This document shows, piece by piece, positions 24,752 through 33,940 of a stretch of DNA of 64,000 nucleotides (position 1 is its first letter; every line of letters begins with the position of its first letter). Location: contig NZ_FNVF01000001.1 in assembly GCF_900107975.1 (NCBI RefSeq), positions 747,905 to 811,904 of the forward strand, given 5' to 3'. A program made the position numbers and the translations under genes. The notes under the pieces are model-generated. The model made no database searches. It was not told the DNA's origin and worked only from the letters and a program-made list of their open reading frames with translations. This stretch comes from Paenibacillus sp. UNC499MF (lineage in GTDB: Bacteria; Bacillota; Bacilli; Paenibacillales; NBRC-103111).

Positions 24752-25813
24752 ATGTCAAAACTTAAAATCGGCGTTATTGGCGCCGGCTCGATTTCCGAAC
24801 TGCATTTCGGCGCGTACGCCAAAAATGAGCAAGTTGAAATTCATGCCGTTTGCGATTTGAACGAAGAGCGGGCCAAAGAGAAAGCTAAACAATACGGTGC
24901 TGTGAAAACGTTTACCGATTACAAACAACTTCTGGCCGATCCCGAAATCGATGCCGTCAGCATCTGCACCTGGAACAATACGCACGCGGAGATCAGCAAA
25001 GCGGCCGTTGAAGCGGGCAAGCACGTGCTCGTCGAGAAACCGCTGTGCAAAACCGTGGAAGAAGCGCATGCCGTGCAGGAAGCCGTCCGCAAGTCCGGCA
25101 AAGTGCTGCAGGTCGGTTTCGTACGCCGCTTCGGCACGAACACGAAGGTTGCGAAACGCTTTATCGATTCCGGCGAGATCGGTTCGGTTTACTATGCCAA
25201 AGCTACCGTTCTGAGACGTCTGGGTAATCCCGGCGGTTGGTTTTCGGACGTGGAGCGTTCCGGTGGCGGCCCGGTTATCGACATCGGCGTTCATGTGATC
25301 GACCTCTGCTGGTACCTGATGGGCAAACCGAAGGTGAAATCCGTTTCCGCCGTTACATATGACAAGTTAGGCAACCGTTCACATATCGAGAATTTGAGTT
25401 TCTATAAAGCCGCGGATTACGATGCGGCAAAAAATACGGTCGAAGACATGGCTTCCGCTTTGATCCGTTTCGAAAACGGCGCGGCGCTGTCCGTTGAAGC
25501 CAGCTTCACGCTGCATGCGAAGAAAGACGAAATTTCCGTCAAGCTGTTCGGAGACCAGGGCGGGGCCGAGATCGAGCCGGAACTGATGCTCGTCACTGAG
25601 AAGCACAATACGATTCTGAATGCGACGCCTCAGATCGATCATCTGACATTCGACTTCGAAGCGGGCTTCCGCCGCGAAATCGAGCACTTCGTTGACTGCT
25701 GCCTGGGCAAGCATGAAACGATTTCACCTGTGGAAGACGGTCTGGAATTGATGAAAATTCTTTGCGGAATTTACGAATCCAGCGCAGCCGGCAAAGAAAT
25801 TCAAGTAAACTGA
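24752..25813 (+). CDS. Gfo/Idh/MocA-family oxidoreductase
   Basis: 353 residues. N-terminal NAD(P)-binding Rossmann fold with GVIGAGSISELH, then HVLVEKPLCKTVEEA (catalytic Lys of the EKP motif near residue 97) and GGGPVIDIGVHVIDLCWY in the C-terminal domain. Likely oxidises a sugar, inositol or related polyol. GGAGAAGGAGAAG before the ATG. Forms an operon with a TIM-barrel isomerase 28 bases downstream, which is a common pair for sugar or inositol-type substrates; the exact substrate is not visible. Confidence 0.93.
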   Translation: MSKLKIGVIGAGSISELHFGAYAKNEQVEIHAVCDLNEERAKEKAKQYGAVKTFTDYKQLLADPEIDAVSICTWNNTHAEISKAAVEAGKHVLVEKPLCKTVEEAHAVQEAVRKSGKVLQVGFVRRFGTNTKVAKRFIDSGEIGSVYYAKATVLRRLGNPGGWFSDVERSGGGPVIDIGVHVIDLCWYLMGKPKVKSVSAVTYDKLGNRSHIENLSFYKAADYDAAKNTVEDMASALIRFENGAALSVEASFTLHAKKDEISVKLFGDQGGAEIEPELMLVTEKHNTILNATPQIDHLTFDFEAGFRREIEHFVDCCLGKHETISPVEDGLELMKILCGIYESSAAGKEIQVN

Positions 25814-25841
25814 TTATAGTCGAGGGGAGAACTCCAATATT

Positions 25842-26720
25842 ATGAGTATCCGCGTTCCGAACCCGATCGGGGTTATCGTAGACAGTTTCGGGCTGCCCGT
25901 CCGCGAAGGTCTTCAGAAAGCGAAGGATGTCGGCGCCGACGGCGTGCAGATTTATGCCGTTAAGGGCGAGATGTACCCGGACAACCTGACTGCCGCGCAG
26001 CGCAAGGAGCTTAAAGCTTATATCGATTCGCTCGGGCTTCAGGTTTCGGCACTCGTAGGCGATTTCGGGGGCCACGGCTTCCAAGTCCGGGCCGATAACA
26101 AAGAAAAGATCGAGAAATCGAAGCGCGTTCTGGACCTGGCTCTGGAACTCGGCACCAATATCGTGACGACTCATATCGGGATCGTTCCGTCCGAGAAGGA
26201 CGACGTTTACGAAGCGATGCAGGAAGCGTGCGAGGAGCTGGGTCAATACGCCAAGAGCGTGGACGCGTACTTCGCGATCGAGACCGGTCCTGAGCCGGCC
26301 GCTCACCTGAAGAGCTTCCTGGACACCCTCAGCACGAACGGAGTATCCGTCAACTTCGACCCGGCCAACATGATTATGGTCACGGGCGACGACCCGGTGC
26401 AGGGCGTCTATACGCTGAAAGACTATATTGTGCACACGCATGTAAAAGACGGCCTGCGCCATAAAGAATTCGATCCGCGCATCTTGTACGGAGCGGTCGG
26501 TTTCGAGCCGATGGCACATGAGCGCATTGCCGAAATGCTCCGCGAGGGCGAGCTGTTCGAGGAGCTGCCGCTCGGAGAAGGCAAGGTCGACTTTGACCGC
26601 TATTTCCAGGCGCTCCAGGAAATCGGTTATGAGGGCTACCTGACGATTGAGCGCGAAGTCGGCGACGATCCTGCGGAAGATATCCGTAAGGCCGTCGAAT
26701 TTATTAAAGCTTACCGCTAA
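25842..26720 (+). CDS. Sugar phosphate isomerase/epimerase (TIM barrel)
   Basis: 292 residues of the AP-endonuclease-2/xylose-isomerase-like fold. Metal-binding residues are visible as Glu in FAIETG, Asp in VNFDPAN, His in HTHVKDG and Glu in LTIERE. Partner of the Gfo/Idh/MocA protein upstream, probably acting on its keto product. RBS is GGGGAG. Ends just before a bidirectional terminator. Confidence 0.92.
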   Translation: MSIRVPNPIGVIVDSFGLPVREGLQKAKDVGADGVQIYAVKGEMYPDNLTAAQRKELKAYIDSLGLQVSALVGDFGGHGFQVRADNKEKIEKSKRVLDLALELGTNIVTTHIGIVPSEKDDVYEAMQEACEELGQYAKSVDAYFAIETGPEPAAHLKSFLDTLSTNGVSVNFDPANMIMVTGDDPVQGVYTLKDYIVHTHVKDGLRHKEFDPRILYGAVGFEPMAHERIAEMLREGELFEELPLGEGKVDFDRYFQALQEIGYEGYLTIEREVGDDPAEDIRKAVEFIKAYR

Positions 26721-26736
26721 GCCTCAAGACGCCAAT

Positions 26737-26778
26737 AAAAAAACCTTTCCGGCCGGTTATACGGCGGAAAGGTTTTTC
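26737..26778. terminator. Bidirectional terminator
   Basis: Eleven-base arms (AAACCTTTCCG / CGGAAAGGTTT) with A-rich and T-rich flanks between convergent isomerase and metQ genes. Confidence 0.9.
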
Positions 26779-26795
26779 GTTCCTGTTCGTCGTTC

Positions 26796-27647
26796 TTAGA
26801 ACGCAGGCAGGACGGAGCCTTGGTATTTGTCTTCGATGAATTTCTTCACTTCGGGCGTTTGCAGAGCTTCAATCAGCTTTTGAACAGCCTCGGATTTCGC
26901 GTTGTCTTCGCGAGCCGCGACAATGTTGGCATAAGGGGAATCTTTGTCTTCAACGAACAGAGCATCTTTGGCAGGTACGAGCTTCGCTTCAAGCGCATAG
27001 TTCGTATTGATCAGGGCAAGATCCACTTCGTCCAGAACACGCGGAAGCATAGCCGCTTCGAGTTCTTTGATTTTGAAATTCTTTTTGTTTTCTACGATAT
27101 CTTTTGCGGTTCCGGCAATGCCGACGCCTTCTTTCAGCTTGATCAGGCCATTCTTCTCCAGAAGAGCGAGAGCGCGTCCGCCGTTGGAAGGATCGTTCGG
27201 GATGGCGATCGTTGCGCCGTCTTTCAGTTCGCCGATCGCTTTCACTTTACGGGAGTAGCCGCCGAACGGCTCGATATGAACAGTGCCTACGCTGACGAGT
27301 TTAGCGCCTTTGCTTTTGTTGAACTCTTCCAAATAAGGAAGGTGCTGAAAGAAGTTGGCGTCGAGCTGCTTCTCGTTAAGCTGCGTGTTCGGAAGAACGT
27401 AGTCCGTAAACACTTTAATGTCCAGGGTAACGCCTTCCGCTTTCAGTTTCTCTTTAACGGACTCGAGAATTTCGGCGTGCGGTACGGCAGTGGCGCCGAC
27501 TTTCAATGTAACGGCGGCTTTCTCGCCGGCGCCTGCGCCGGAAGCCGGTGTAGCCGTAGCCGAAGGTTCGGCTTTTTGTTTGCCGCAGGCTGCAAGAGCC
27601 GTCAGTGCGACGATTAGAAACAAGACGAGCAGTGAACGTTTTTTCAT
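26796..27647 (-). CDS. metQ: Methionine-binding lipoprotein
   Basis: 283 residues. Signal peptide with lipobox ALAAC (Cys21), followed by an NlpA/MetQ periplasmic-type binding domain (VTLKVGATAVPHAEILE, EKQLDANFFQHLPYL). Presents methionine to MetNI at the membrane surface. Last gene of a metN-metI-metQ operon governed by a SAM-I riboswitch. GGAGG precedes the start. Confidence 0.96.
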   Translation of the reverse strand: MKKRSLLVLFLIVALTALAACGKQKAEPSATATPASGAGAGEKAAVTLKVGATAVPHAEILESVKEKLKAEGVTLDIKVFTDYVLPNTQLNEKQLDANFFQHLPYLEEFNKSKGAKLVSVGTVHIEPFGGYSRKVKAIGELKDGATIAIPNDPSNGGRALALLEKNGLIKLKEGVGIAGTAKDIVENKKNFKIKELEAAMLPRVLDEVDLALINTNYALEAKLVPAKDALFVEDKDSPYANIVAAREDNAKSEAVQKLIEALQTPEVKKFIEDKYQGSVLPAF

Positions 27648-27682
27648 CAGGGTTTCCTCCTTGGATTGGGTTATCTATCGCA

Positions 27683-28342
27683 TCATTTGCGCGTGAAATA
27701 GAGAACGAGACGGTCTCCGATCATCTGCAAAATTTGCACGAGAATAAGCAAAATAACGACGGTTGCGATCATAACTTCCGTCTGGAAACGCTGGTAACCG
27801 TAGCGGATCGCCAGGTCACCGAGACCGCCGCCGCCGACCATGCCGGACATGGCCGTGTAGGATACGAGCGTAACGGTGGTGATCGTAATGCCGGCGATAA
27901 GGCCGGGAAGAGCTTCCGGCAGCAGGACGCGGCGGACGATCTGGAACCGGCCCGCGCCCATGGACTGGGCGGCTTCGATAATGCCGCGGTCCACCTCGCG
28001 CAGAGCCGTCTCGACGAGACGGGCGAAGAAAGGCGCGGCCGCGATAACGAGCGGCGGAATTGTTCCCTTGACGCCGATGGAGGTGCCCACGAGAAGTTTC
28101 GTCAGCGGGATCGCGGCGATCATCAGAATGATGAAAGGGAAGGAACGCAGCACGTTAACGATAAACGAGATTACGATGTTGAACGTGCGGTTTTCCAGCA
28201 GACTTCCTTTTGAAGTCAGATAGAGCAGCACGCCGATCGGCAGCCCGATTACGAACGTGAACAGGGCCGAAAGGCCGAGCATCATCATCGTGTCGTTCGT
28301 CGCGGTACCGATCTCGCTCCAGTCGATTTTAGACCAATCCAT
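27683..28342 (-). CDS. metI: Methionine ABC transporter permease
   Basis: 219 residues, five or so membrane segments, with the EAA loop AAQSMGAGRFQIVRRVLLPEALPG near residue 130. Start at the ATG preceded by GGAGGTG; the open frame continues upstream inside metN. Overlaps the end of metN by 14 bases, which suggests coupled translation. Confidence 0.95.
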   Translation of the reverse strand: MDWSKIDWSEIGTATNDTMMMLGLSALFTFVIGLPIGVLLYLTSKGSLLENRTFNIVISFIVNVLRSFPFIILMIAAIPLTKLLVGTSIGVKGTIPPLVIAAAPFFARLVETALREVDRGIIEAAQSMGAGRFQIVRRVLLPEALPGLIAGITITTVTLVSYTAMSGMVGGGGLGDLAIRYGYQRFQTEVMIATVVILLILVQILQMIGDRLVLYFTRK

Positions 28343-29357
28343 TCGAATACACCTCCACATCCAGGCCGTGCTCGCGCAGCAGGCGGATCGTATTCTCCGC
28401 CGCATCCCGCGGCCCTTGCAGACGGACGACGAGCTGGCCGTAAGGCGTGTTTTTCATCCGGGAAATGGTTCCCTGAAGGATGGAGAACGTTACGCCTGTC
28501 TGCTGGACCGTTCTGGATAAAATCGGCTCGTACGTAGTTTCACCGAGAAAGGTGATTTTCAGCACCGTGCCGTCCTGGGCAGGAATTCCGTCCGCGTCCG
28601 GCTTGTCGATTTCAACCGAATCCGCAACCTGTTCGATGAACTGGCGGGTTACGTCGTGCCGCGGCTTCAGGAATACTTCCGCCACCGGCCCCTGCTCCAC
28701 GATCTGGCCTTCATGAATGACGGCGACGCGGTCGCAGATGGAGCGGATAACCTGCATTTCGTGCGTAATGAGCACGATGGTGATCTTCAGCTTGCGGTTG
28801 ATATCCAGCAGCAGATTGAGAATGGAATTCGTCGTCTGCGGGTCGAGGGCGGAGGTCGCTTCGTCGCACAGCAGGACATGCGGATTCGTCGCAAGCGCCC
28901 GCGCGATGCCGACACGCTGTTTCTGGCCCCCGGACAGCTGGGCGGGGTACTTCTTGCCGTGCTCGGTCAGCCCGACCAGGGCCAGGAGCTCGCTGACGCG
29001 GCGCTTCGCTTCCGACTTGGCCGTACCGGCCAGACGAAGCGGGAACGCGATGTTCTCTTCCACTGTGGCGGAGGAGAGGAGATTGAAATGCTGAAAGATC
29101 ATACCGATCCGGCGGCGCTGATCTTGAAGCTTTTTGGTGCTGAGGGCCGTCAAGTCAACGCCGTCTACGATGACGCTGCCCTCCGTCGGGCGCTCCAGAA
29201 GATTGATCGTCCGGAGCAGGGTGCTTTTGCCGGCGCCCGAGTGGCCGATAATGCCGTAAATCTCGCCTTTTTCGATCGTGAGATTAATTTCTTTCAGGGC
29301 GTGTGTTGTGCGGGATCCGCTACCGTATTGCTTGCGCAGCTTTCTGATCTCAATCAT
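28329..29357 (-). CDS. metN: Methionine ABC transporter ATPase
   Basis: 342 residues. Walker A GHSGAGKST near residue 38, signature LSGGQKQR near residue 141, Walker B VLLCDEATSALD, and a C-terminal NIL (ACT-like) domain from about residue 270 that senses methionine for trans-inhibition. The frame is open 83 codons further up through the riboswitch, but AAGGTGA before ATG 29357 and the family N-terminus MIEIRKLRKQYG fix the start. Confidence 0.97.
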   Translation of the reverse strand: MIEIRKLRKQYGSGSRTTHALKEINLTIEKGEIYGIIGHSGAGKSTLLRTINLLERPTEGSVIVDGVDLTALSTKKLQDQRRRIGMIFQHFNLLSSATVEENIAFPLRLAGTAKSEAKRRVSELLALVGLTEHGKKYPAQLSGGQKQRVGIARALATNPHVLLCDEATSALDPQTTNSILNLLLDINRKLKITIVLITHEMQVIRSICDRVAVIHEGQIVEQGPVAEVFLKPRHDVTRQFIEQVADSVEIDKPDADGIPAQDGTVLKITFLGETTYEPILSRTVQQTGVTFSILQGTISRMKNTPYGQLVVRLQGPRDAAENTIRLLREHGLDVEVYSNGLV

Positions 29358-29387
29358 TGCTTCACCTTCTTTGCTTGAAAAATAAGA

Positions 29388-29420
29388 AAAAGCCCATTTT
29401 GTAAAGACAAAAAGGGCTTT
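29388..29420 (-). terminator. Attenuator terminator of the SAM riboswitch
   Basis: On the minus strand AAAGCCCTTTTTGT pairs with ACAAAATGGGCTTT, followed by T's, between the aptamer and metN. Confidence 0.9.
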
Positions 29421-29440
29421 TCCGGTATCGAAAACGACCT

Positions 29441-29560
29441 TCTCATCTGCCAGAATCCGCCTGGATCCTGAAGGAATTGGCACCATTGTCATCGCGCATA
29501 TTGCTGCGATCGGTTGCCGGGCTTCGCAGGGCCTTGTCCCTCCGCCACTCTTGATAAGAA
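29441..29560 (-). promoter_or_regulatory. SAM-I riboswitch (S-box)
   Basis: Minus strand starts CTTATCAAGAGTGGCGGAGG and continues with the conserved GGACAAGGCCCTGCGAAGCC, GGCAACC, TGGTGCCAATTCC and GGCAGATGAGAAGG blocks in order. SAM binding should favour the terminator at 29388-29420 and switch metNIQ off. Confidence 0.96.
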
Positions 29561-29611
29561 TCGGTATAGTTATGAGGTTGTCCGAAATGAATCGGTAAAA
29601 CGACAATTCCG

Positions 29612-29640
29612 AGTATAACCTATGGTTTTTTTGAAGTCAA
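29612..29640 (-). promoter_or_regulatory. Promoter of metNIQ
   Basis: TTGACT and TATACT separated by 17 bases, reading toward the riboswitch. Confidence 0.85.
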
Positions 29641-29687
29641 CGGTTATTTTACCGCAGGTAAATATAAACATTTAGGAGATGTACAGC

Positions 29688-30467
29688 ATGGCTTTCATCC
29701 AATGTGATTTTTATTCCGAAGTACTAGGCATGTCCACTTCTGTTCAAGTGATTCTGCCTCAACGGACGACCGGCCAAATCGGGCTGGAGGGCAGCGCGGC
29801 GGGCCGCAGGCACCCGACCTTGTATCTGCTGCACGGGTTGTCGGACGACGAATCGATCTGGATGCGAAGAACCGCTATCGAACGGTATGCCGCTCCTCTC
29901 GGGCTGGCCGTCGTCATGCCGAATGCGGCGCGCAGCTTTTATACGGACATGGAGAACGGGTACGATTATTGGACATTTCTGTCCGAGGAGCTTCCGCAGC
30001 TATGCCGTTCCTTCTTTCCGTTATCGGACCGCCGGGAGGACAACTTCGTGGCCGGATTGTCGATGGGAGGCTACGGAGCTTTCAAATGGGCGCTGAAAAA
30101 GCCGGAACAGTTTGCGGCCGCCGCCAGCTTGTCGGGCGTTACTCGGGTGAGTGAGATCGAGCAGCGGTTTCCGCGAGACTTCCGGCTCGTTTTCGGAAAC
30201 AACCGGGAGCTGCTGGAAGCAAGCGATCTGTTCGGGCTGGCCCGGCATGCGGCGGAGAAGAAGCTGGAGCTGCCGGCGCTTTACCAGTGCTGTGGGACGG
30301 ATGATTTTCTGTATAAGGAAAATATCGCCTTCCGCGATTACGTGCGCGCTCTGAACATTCCCCTCCTATATGAAGAGGAAAAGGGGAGAATCCACGATTG
30401 GAGCTACTGGGATCAACAGATCAGCCGGGTTCTGGATTGGCTTCCGCTCCGGGATCAAGCGGAATAG
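29688..30467 (+). CDS. Alpha/beta-hydrolase esterase (EstA/FrmB-like)
   Basis: 259 residues of the esterase D/tributyrin esterase group. Oxyanion motif LLHGLSDD near residue 48, nucleophile Ser125 in GLSMGGYGA, Asp in CCGTDDFLY, and His in GRIHDWSYWD complete the triad. No signal peptide, so cytosolic. TAGGAGAT before ATG 29688. Could hydrolyse short acyl esters or acetylated sugars; its nearness to the glycan locus is suggestive only. Confidence 0.92.
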   Translation: MAFIQCDFYSEVLGMSTSVQVILPQRTTGQIGLEGSAAGRRHPTLYLLHGLSDDESIWMRRTAIERYAAPLGLAVVMPNAARSFYTDMENGYDYWTFLSEELPQLCRSFFPLSDRREDNFVAGLSMGGYGAFKWALKKPEQFAAAASLSGVTRVSEIEQRFPRDFRLVFGNNRELLEASDLFGLARHAAEKKLELPALYQCCGTDDFLYKENIAFRDYVRALNIPLLYEEEKGRIHDWSYWDQQISRVLDWLPLRDQAE

Positions 30468-30506
30468 AGCCGCGTTTCCCTCACTCTGCGGAACTGCCGC
30501 AGCACC

Positions 30507-30546
30507 AAAAAAGCTTCCCCGCCGTATGGTTGGGGAAGCTTTTTTT
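30507..30546. terminator. Bidirectional terminator
   Basis: AAAAAAGCTTCCCC / GGGGAAGCTTTTTT between the convergent esterase and GH38 genes. Confidence 0.93.
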
Positions 30547-30547
30547 G

Positions 30548-30595
30548 TTTCACGCCGGGTTTCACGCCGGGTTTCATGCCGGGTTTCACGCCGGG
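30548..30595. repeat. 12-bp tandem repeat, four copies
   Basis: TTTCACGCCGGG is repeated four times; the third copy has T in place of C at position 5. It sits between the terminator and the GH38 stop codon, so it is outside coding sequence and in the 3' region of both convergent genes. Confidence 0.95.
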
Positions 30596-30600
30596 GGCGT

Positions 30601-33600
30601 TTACGCTTCGAGTTCAATCTCGAACGTTTTGATTTCATAAGGCTGAAGCACGAACGAAATCGTCCCGTCATGGACGACAGGCCCTTCGGGCTTCTCCATC
30701 AAGTTCGTCTCCCGCCAGGAAACGATGCGGAAGTCGCTCGTCAGCTCCAGCATATTGCGGCTGCCGGAGTAGTCGTGAACACGCACGATGACTTTGCCGG
30801 AATCTTCGGCTTTCTTGACGGCGGAGATCATCGCGGTGTCTCCCGACAACGTGAACATGGAACGGGACGGTACCGCGGCGGTTCCCTCCGAAGCCCGCAG
30901 CGGACTGTTCAGCATCCACGCCTCTTTCACGGTCCCGCCCTGCAGCCAATCTCCCCGGTGGGGAAGCAGGGAATAGGTGAACGCATGATGCCCCTGGTCC
31001 GCATGGGTATCCGGGTGGGTCGCGCATTTGATCAAGGTGAGACGCATCATATTGCTCTTGATATCGTATCCGTACTTGCAGTCGTTGAGCAGGCTGACGC
31101 CGTAGCCCCGGTCCGAAAGGTCGGCCCACTGGTGCCCGACGGTCTCGAACCGCGCCCAATCCCAGCTCGTGTTCCAGTGATTCGGACGCTTCACGTTGCC
31201 GAACTGGATGTCGAAGGTCGCTTCCGTTGTTCGGATATCGACAGGGAAAGCCGCTTTCAGCAGCTGCTTCTGCTCGTGCCAGTCGGCTTCCGTCACAAAA
31301 TCAATGCGCGGGTGGCCGGCGTACACCACCAGATCCTGGCTGACGGACGAGTTCCGGTACACCCATTTGAAACGGATCACGGCTTTAAGCGGTCCTTCCT
31401 CGACCAGCTCGGCGCCCTTGAAATCCACGATTTCTTTCATAGTCTCCTGATAAAAAAGATCAATATCCCACGCCTCGTGAGCAAGCGGTTTATCCTCGAA
31501 AAGCTGAAGCACGTTGCCCCTTGCGCCGGGAGCCAGCACTTCGCGCCACTGTTTTTTATCATATATGCGTGTCAGTTGGCCCTGGGCGTTCCATTCCAGC
31601 ACATAAAACGGCGTGCCTATCCCGTCACCATTCCAAACGAAAGGAAGCGGTGAATCTTCACGTCCCGGACCGGCCTCAAACTTAACGGTGGTGTAGCCCA
31701 TCGGCGGAATGTTTTCCACTTCCACGGTCCACACATTATCGTGAAGCTGCGCCACAAGGGCATTGCCCTTGTGGTCAAACCACTGGCCGGATTTTCCCGG
31801 CTGCGGAGCCGCAATCGACACGAGCTCCGTTACCGTCCACGGCGACGAGTTCCAAACGGTGTAGACGTCTGCGCCGGAAAGATCCTTGCCTGAGGCAATC
31901 GCCTCGACCGCTTGCGAATCTACGCCGCGGCCGATCGCTTCCGCTTCTTCGTACTCGATAACGCTGTCCTCGTACACTTCACGGATGGAAGAACCGGGGA
32001 TGATGTCATGGAACTGGTTGCGGAGAATGATTTTCCAGCCTTCGGTAAGTTCTCTGCCTTTATACAGGCTCCAATCGTTATGGAGAACGCTCTGCATGGT
32101 ATTGAGCCATTCCGCTTCGCGGTAGGCGAGCTCCAGCTTGCGGTTCATCCGTTTGTTGTAAGCTTGGCTTGTGTAAGTGCCGCGGTGATATTCCAGGTAC
32201 AGCTCCCCGTCCCACGTGTGTACGTACGCGTCGGTCTCCGCCACGGTTTCCTGAAGCCGTTCGAAATAGGCGTCCGCGCGCCCCGTTTCCACGTTAGGCA
32301 GACCGGGCAGGCTGTTCAGTCTGCGGCGCATCTCCAGCATGTCGCGGTTCACACCGCCGCCTCCGTCCCCATAGCCGTAGGAGAGCAGCAGTTCCCGGTT
32401 CATTTCCTTATCGCGGTAGCCGTCCCAGATTCCTTTTACCGTTTTCGGGATGATCTGGCCGTTGTACGTATAGAACCAGGAGTCGGGCCCGGACCAAGGC
32501 TCCGGCGTCGTAATGAAGTGCGTGAGCACCTCGGAACCGTCGATTCCGCGCCAATGGAACGTATCGAACGGCATCCGGTTGTACTGGTTCCAGCTGATTT
32601 TCGTCGTCATAAACGTATGAATGCCGGATTTCTTCAAAATCTGCGGCAGGGACCAGCTATAGCCGAAAACGTCCGGAAGCCACAAATATTTGCACTCCGT
32701 GCCGAACTCGTCCGCGAGGAAGCGGGTGCCGATCAAAAGCTGCCGTACAAGCGATTCGCCGGAAGTGAGGTTGCAGTCGGCTTCCAGCCACATGCCTCCG
32801 CCCGTTTCCCAGCGGCCTTCCGCCGCGCGCTCCTTGATCGCCTCGTACAGCTCGGGGTAGTCCTGCTTCACATATTCGTAAAGCTGAGGCTGCGTCTGAA
32901 GGAAGGTGTAGTCCGGGAACAGTTCCATGAGCCTCATCACGGTGGAGAAAGAACGGGCGCATTTCTCCCGGGTATGTTTAAGCCGCCACAGCCAAGCCAC
33001 GTCGATGTGCGTATGCCCGACACAGGTCACGGTGACGTCGGATCTTTTGTCCATTCCCTCGATGCGGGTATTCAGATCTGTTCTTGCGGCATTTACCGAC
33101 GCGTAAAAATCTCCGCAGCCGGGCTCGGTCCAGTCGATCAGCTTAAACGACTGATTCAGAGCATGAAGCAGCGCCGTTCTCTCGGGGGCATTGGCATCCA
33201 GAATCCGGACGGTGTCCAGCGCCGCCTGCGCGGTGAAATACAGGTCGTCCGCGGCTTCGTCCAGCCAGCAGAACTCGGCCTGTCGGATCGCATGCGTCTG
33301 ATCCTGAGGCTGTCCCCCTCCTTCCAGACCCGACCAGAGACGGAACAGAAGAGCCGGAGACGTACCTGCGGCATCATCGGGAAGGAACACTTCCTTGTGA
33401 TTGGAATCGACCCCTTGATACGGCTTGCCGTTCCAGTAAAACAACGACTCGAATCCCGAATTGTTGCCGCCTCCCGTATCGCCGAAATCGAAACGGCCGA
33501 GAATGCGTCTGCCGGACCAGCCCTCAGGAATATGTATTTCAGCGGACAGCCACAAATAAAGATCGCGGCCTTTCCACGAATTTCCGACGTTCATCGTCTT

Positions 33601-33750
33601 CCAGTCCCCGGCGGGAGCGGGAAGGCCCGGATTGATTTCTTTGCGGTGGTCTTCCAGAGAAAGAAAAGACGGAATGGGATGTTTATCCCGGTAGCGAAGC
33701 TCGGATAGTTCACGGATACGTGACTGCAATTTGTGTTCGGTGAGGAACAT
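30601..33750 (-). CDS. Alpha-mannosidase, glycoside hydrolase family 38
   Basis: 1049 residues, no signal peptide, so cytosolic. GH38 N-terminal catalytic barrel with the metal-binding HTHIDVAWLWRLKHTREK motif and the nucleophile Asp325 in WLEADCNLTSGES, then a mid helical domain and C-terminal beta-sandwich. Cleaves alpha-mannosides with retention. The frame is open 32 codons further up; start chosen at the ATG preceded by GGGG and matching the family N-terminus. Divergent from the sensor kinase gene and next to a GH85 and glycan importer, so mannose-rich N-glycans are the likely substrate. Confidence 0.94.
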   Translation of the reverse strand: MFLTEHKLQSRIRELSELRYRDKHPIPSFLSLEDHRKEINPGLPAPAGDWKTMNVGNSWKGRDLYLWLSAEIHIPEGWSGRRILGRFDFGDTGGGNNSGFESLFYWNGKPYQGVDSNHKEVFLPDDAAGTSPALLFRLWSGLEGGGQPQDQTHAIRQAEFCWLDEAADDLYFTAQAALDTVRILDANAPERTALLHALNQSFKLIDWTEPGCGDFYASVNAARTDLNTRIEGMDKRSDVTVTCVGHTHIDVAWLWRLKHTREKCARSFSTVMRLMELFPDYTFLQTQPQLYEYVKQDYPELYEAIKERAAEGRWETGGGMWLEADCNLTSGESLVRQLLIGTRFLADEFGTECKYLWLPDVFGYSWSLPQILKKSGIHTFMTTKISWNQYNRMPFDTFHWRGIDGSEVLTHFITTPEPWSGPDSWFYTYNGQIIPKTVKGIWDGYRDKEMNRELLLSYGYGDGGGGVNRDMLEMRRRLNSLPGLPNVETGRADAYFERLQETVAETDAYVHTWDGELYLEYHRGTYTSQAYNKRMNRKLELAYREAEWLNTMQSVLHNDWSLYKGRELTEGWKIILRNQFHDIIPGSSIREVYEDSVIEYEEAEAIGRGVDSQAVEAIASGKDLSGADVYTVWNSSPWTVTELVSIAAPQPGKSGQWFDHKGNALVAQLHDNVWTVEVENIPPMGYTTVKFEAGPGREDSPLPFVWNGDGIGTPFYVLEWNAQGQLTRIYDKKQWREVLAPGARGNVLQLFEDKPLAHEAWDIDLFYQETMKEIVDFKGAELVEEGPLKAVIRFKWVYRNSSVSQDLVVYAGHPRIDFVTEADWHEQKQLLKAAFPVDIRTTEATFDIQFGNVKRPNHWNTSWDWARFETVGHQWADLSDRGYGVSLLNDCKYGYDIKSNMMRLTLIKCATHPDTHADQGHHAFTYSLLPHRGDWLQGGTVKEAWMLNSPLRASEGTAAVPSRSMFTLSGDTAMISAVKKAEDSGKVIVRVHDYSGSRNMLELTSDFRIVSWRETNLMEKPEGPVVHDGTISFVLQPYEIKTFEIELEA

Positions 33751-33940
33751 GTCGAAGAAACCCCCTGTTGGAACCTGATTAGGGAGCGAGAAAAGGAGGA
33801 AAATCCTGTCTTTATGGAGCTGCGGATGATTATAGGGTAGCTCCATTATAGTCCGCGGAGTGAGGGGAATGCAATTGCCTAATTTCCCCCTTCGGTGATA
33901 AGCTTATACGCGAATTGAGCGAAAGTGACGGTGCCGACTC

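Noticed and set aside
30548-30595. Short tandem repeats as a CRISPR array
   Set aside because: The copies are contiguous without spacers and the unit is only 12 bases; no cas genes are present. The same holds for the repeat at 1-54.
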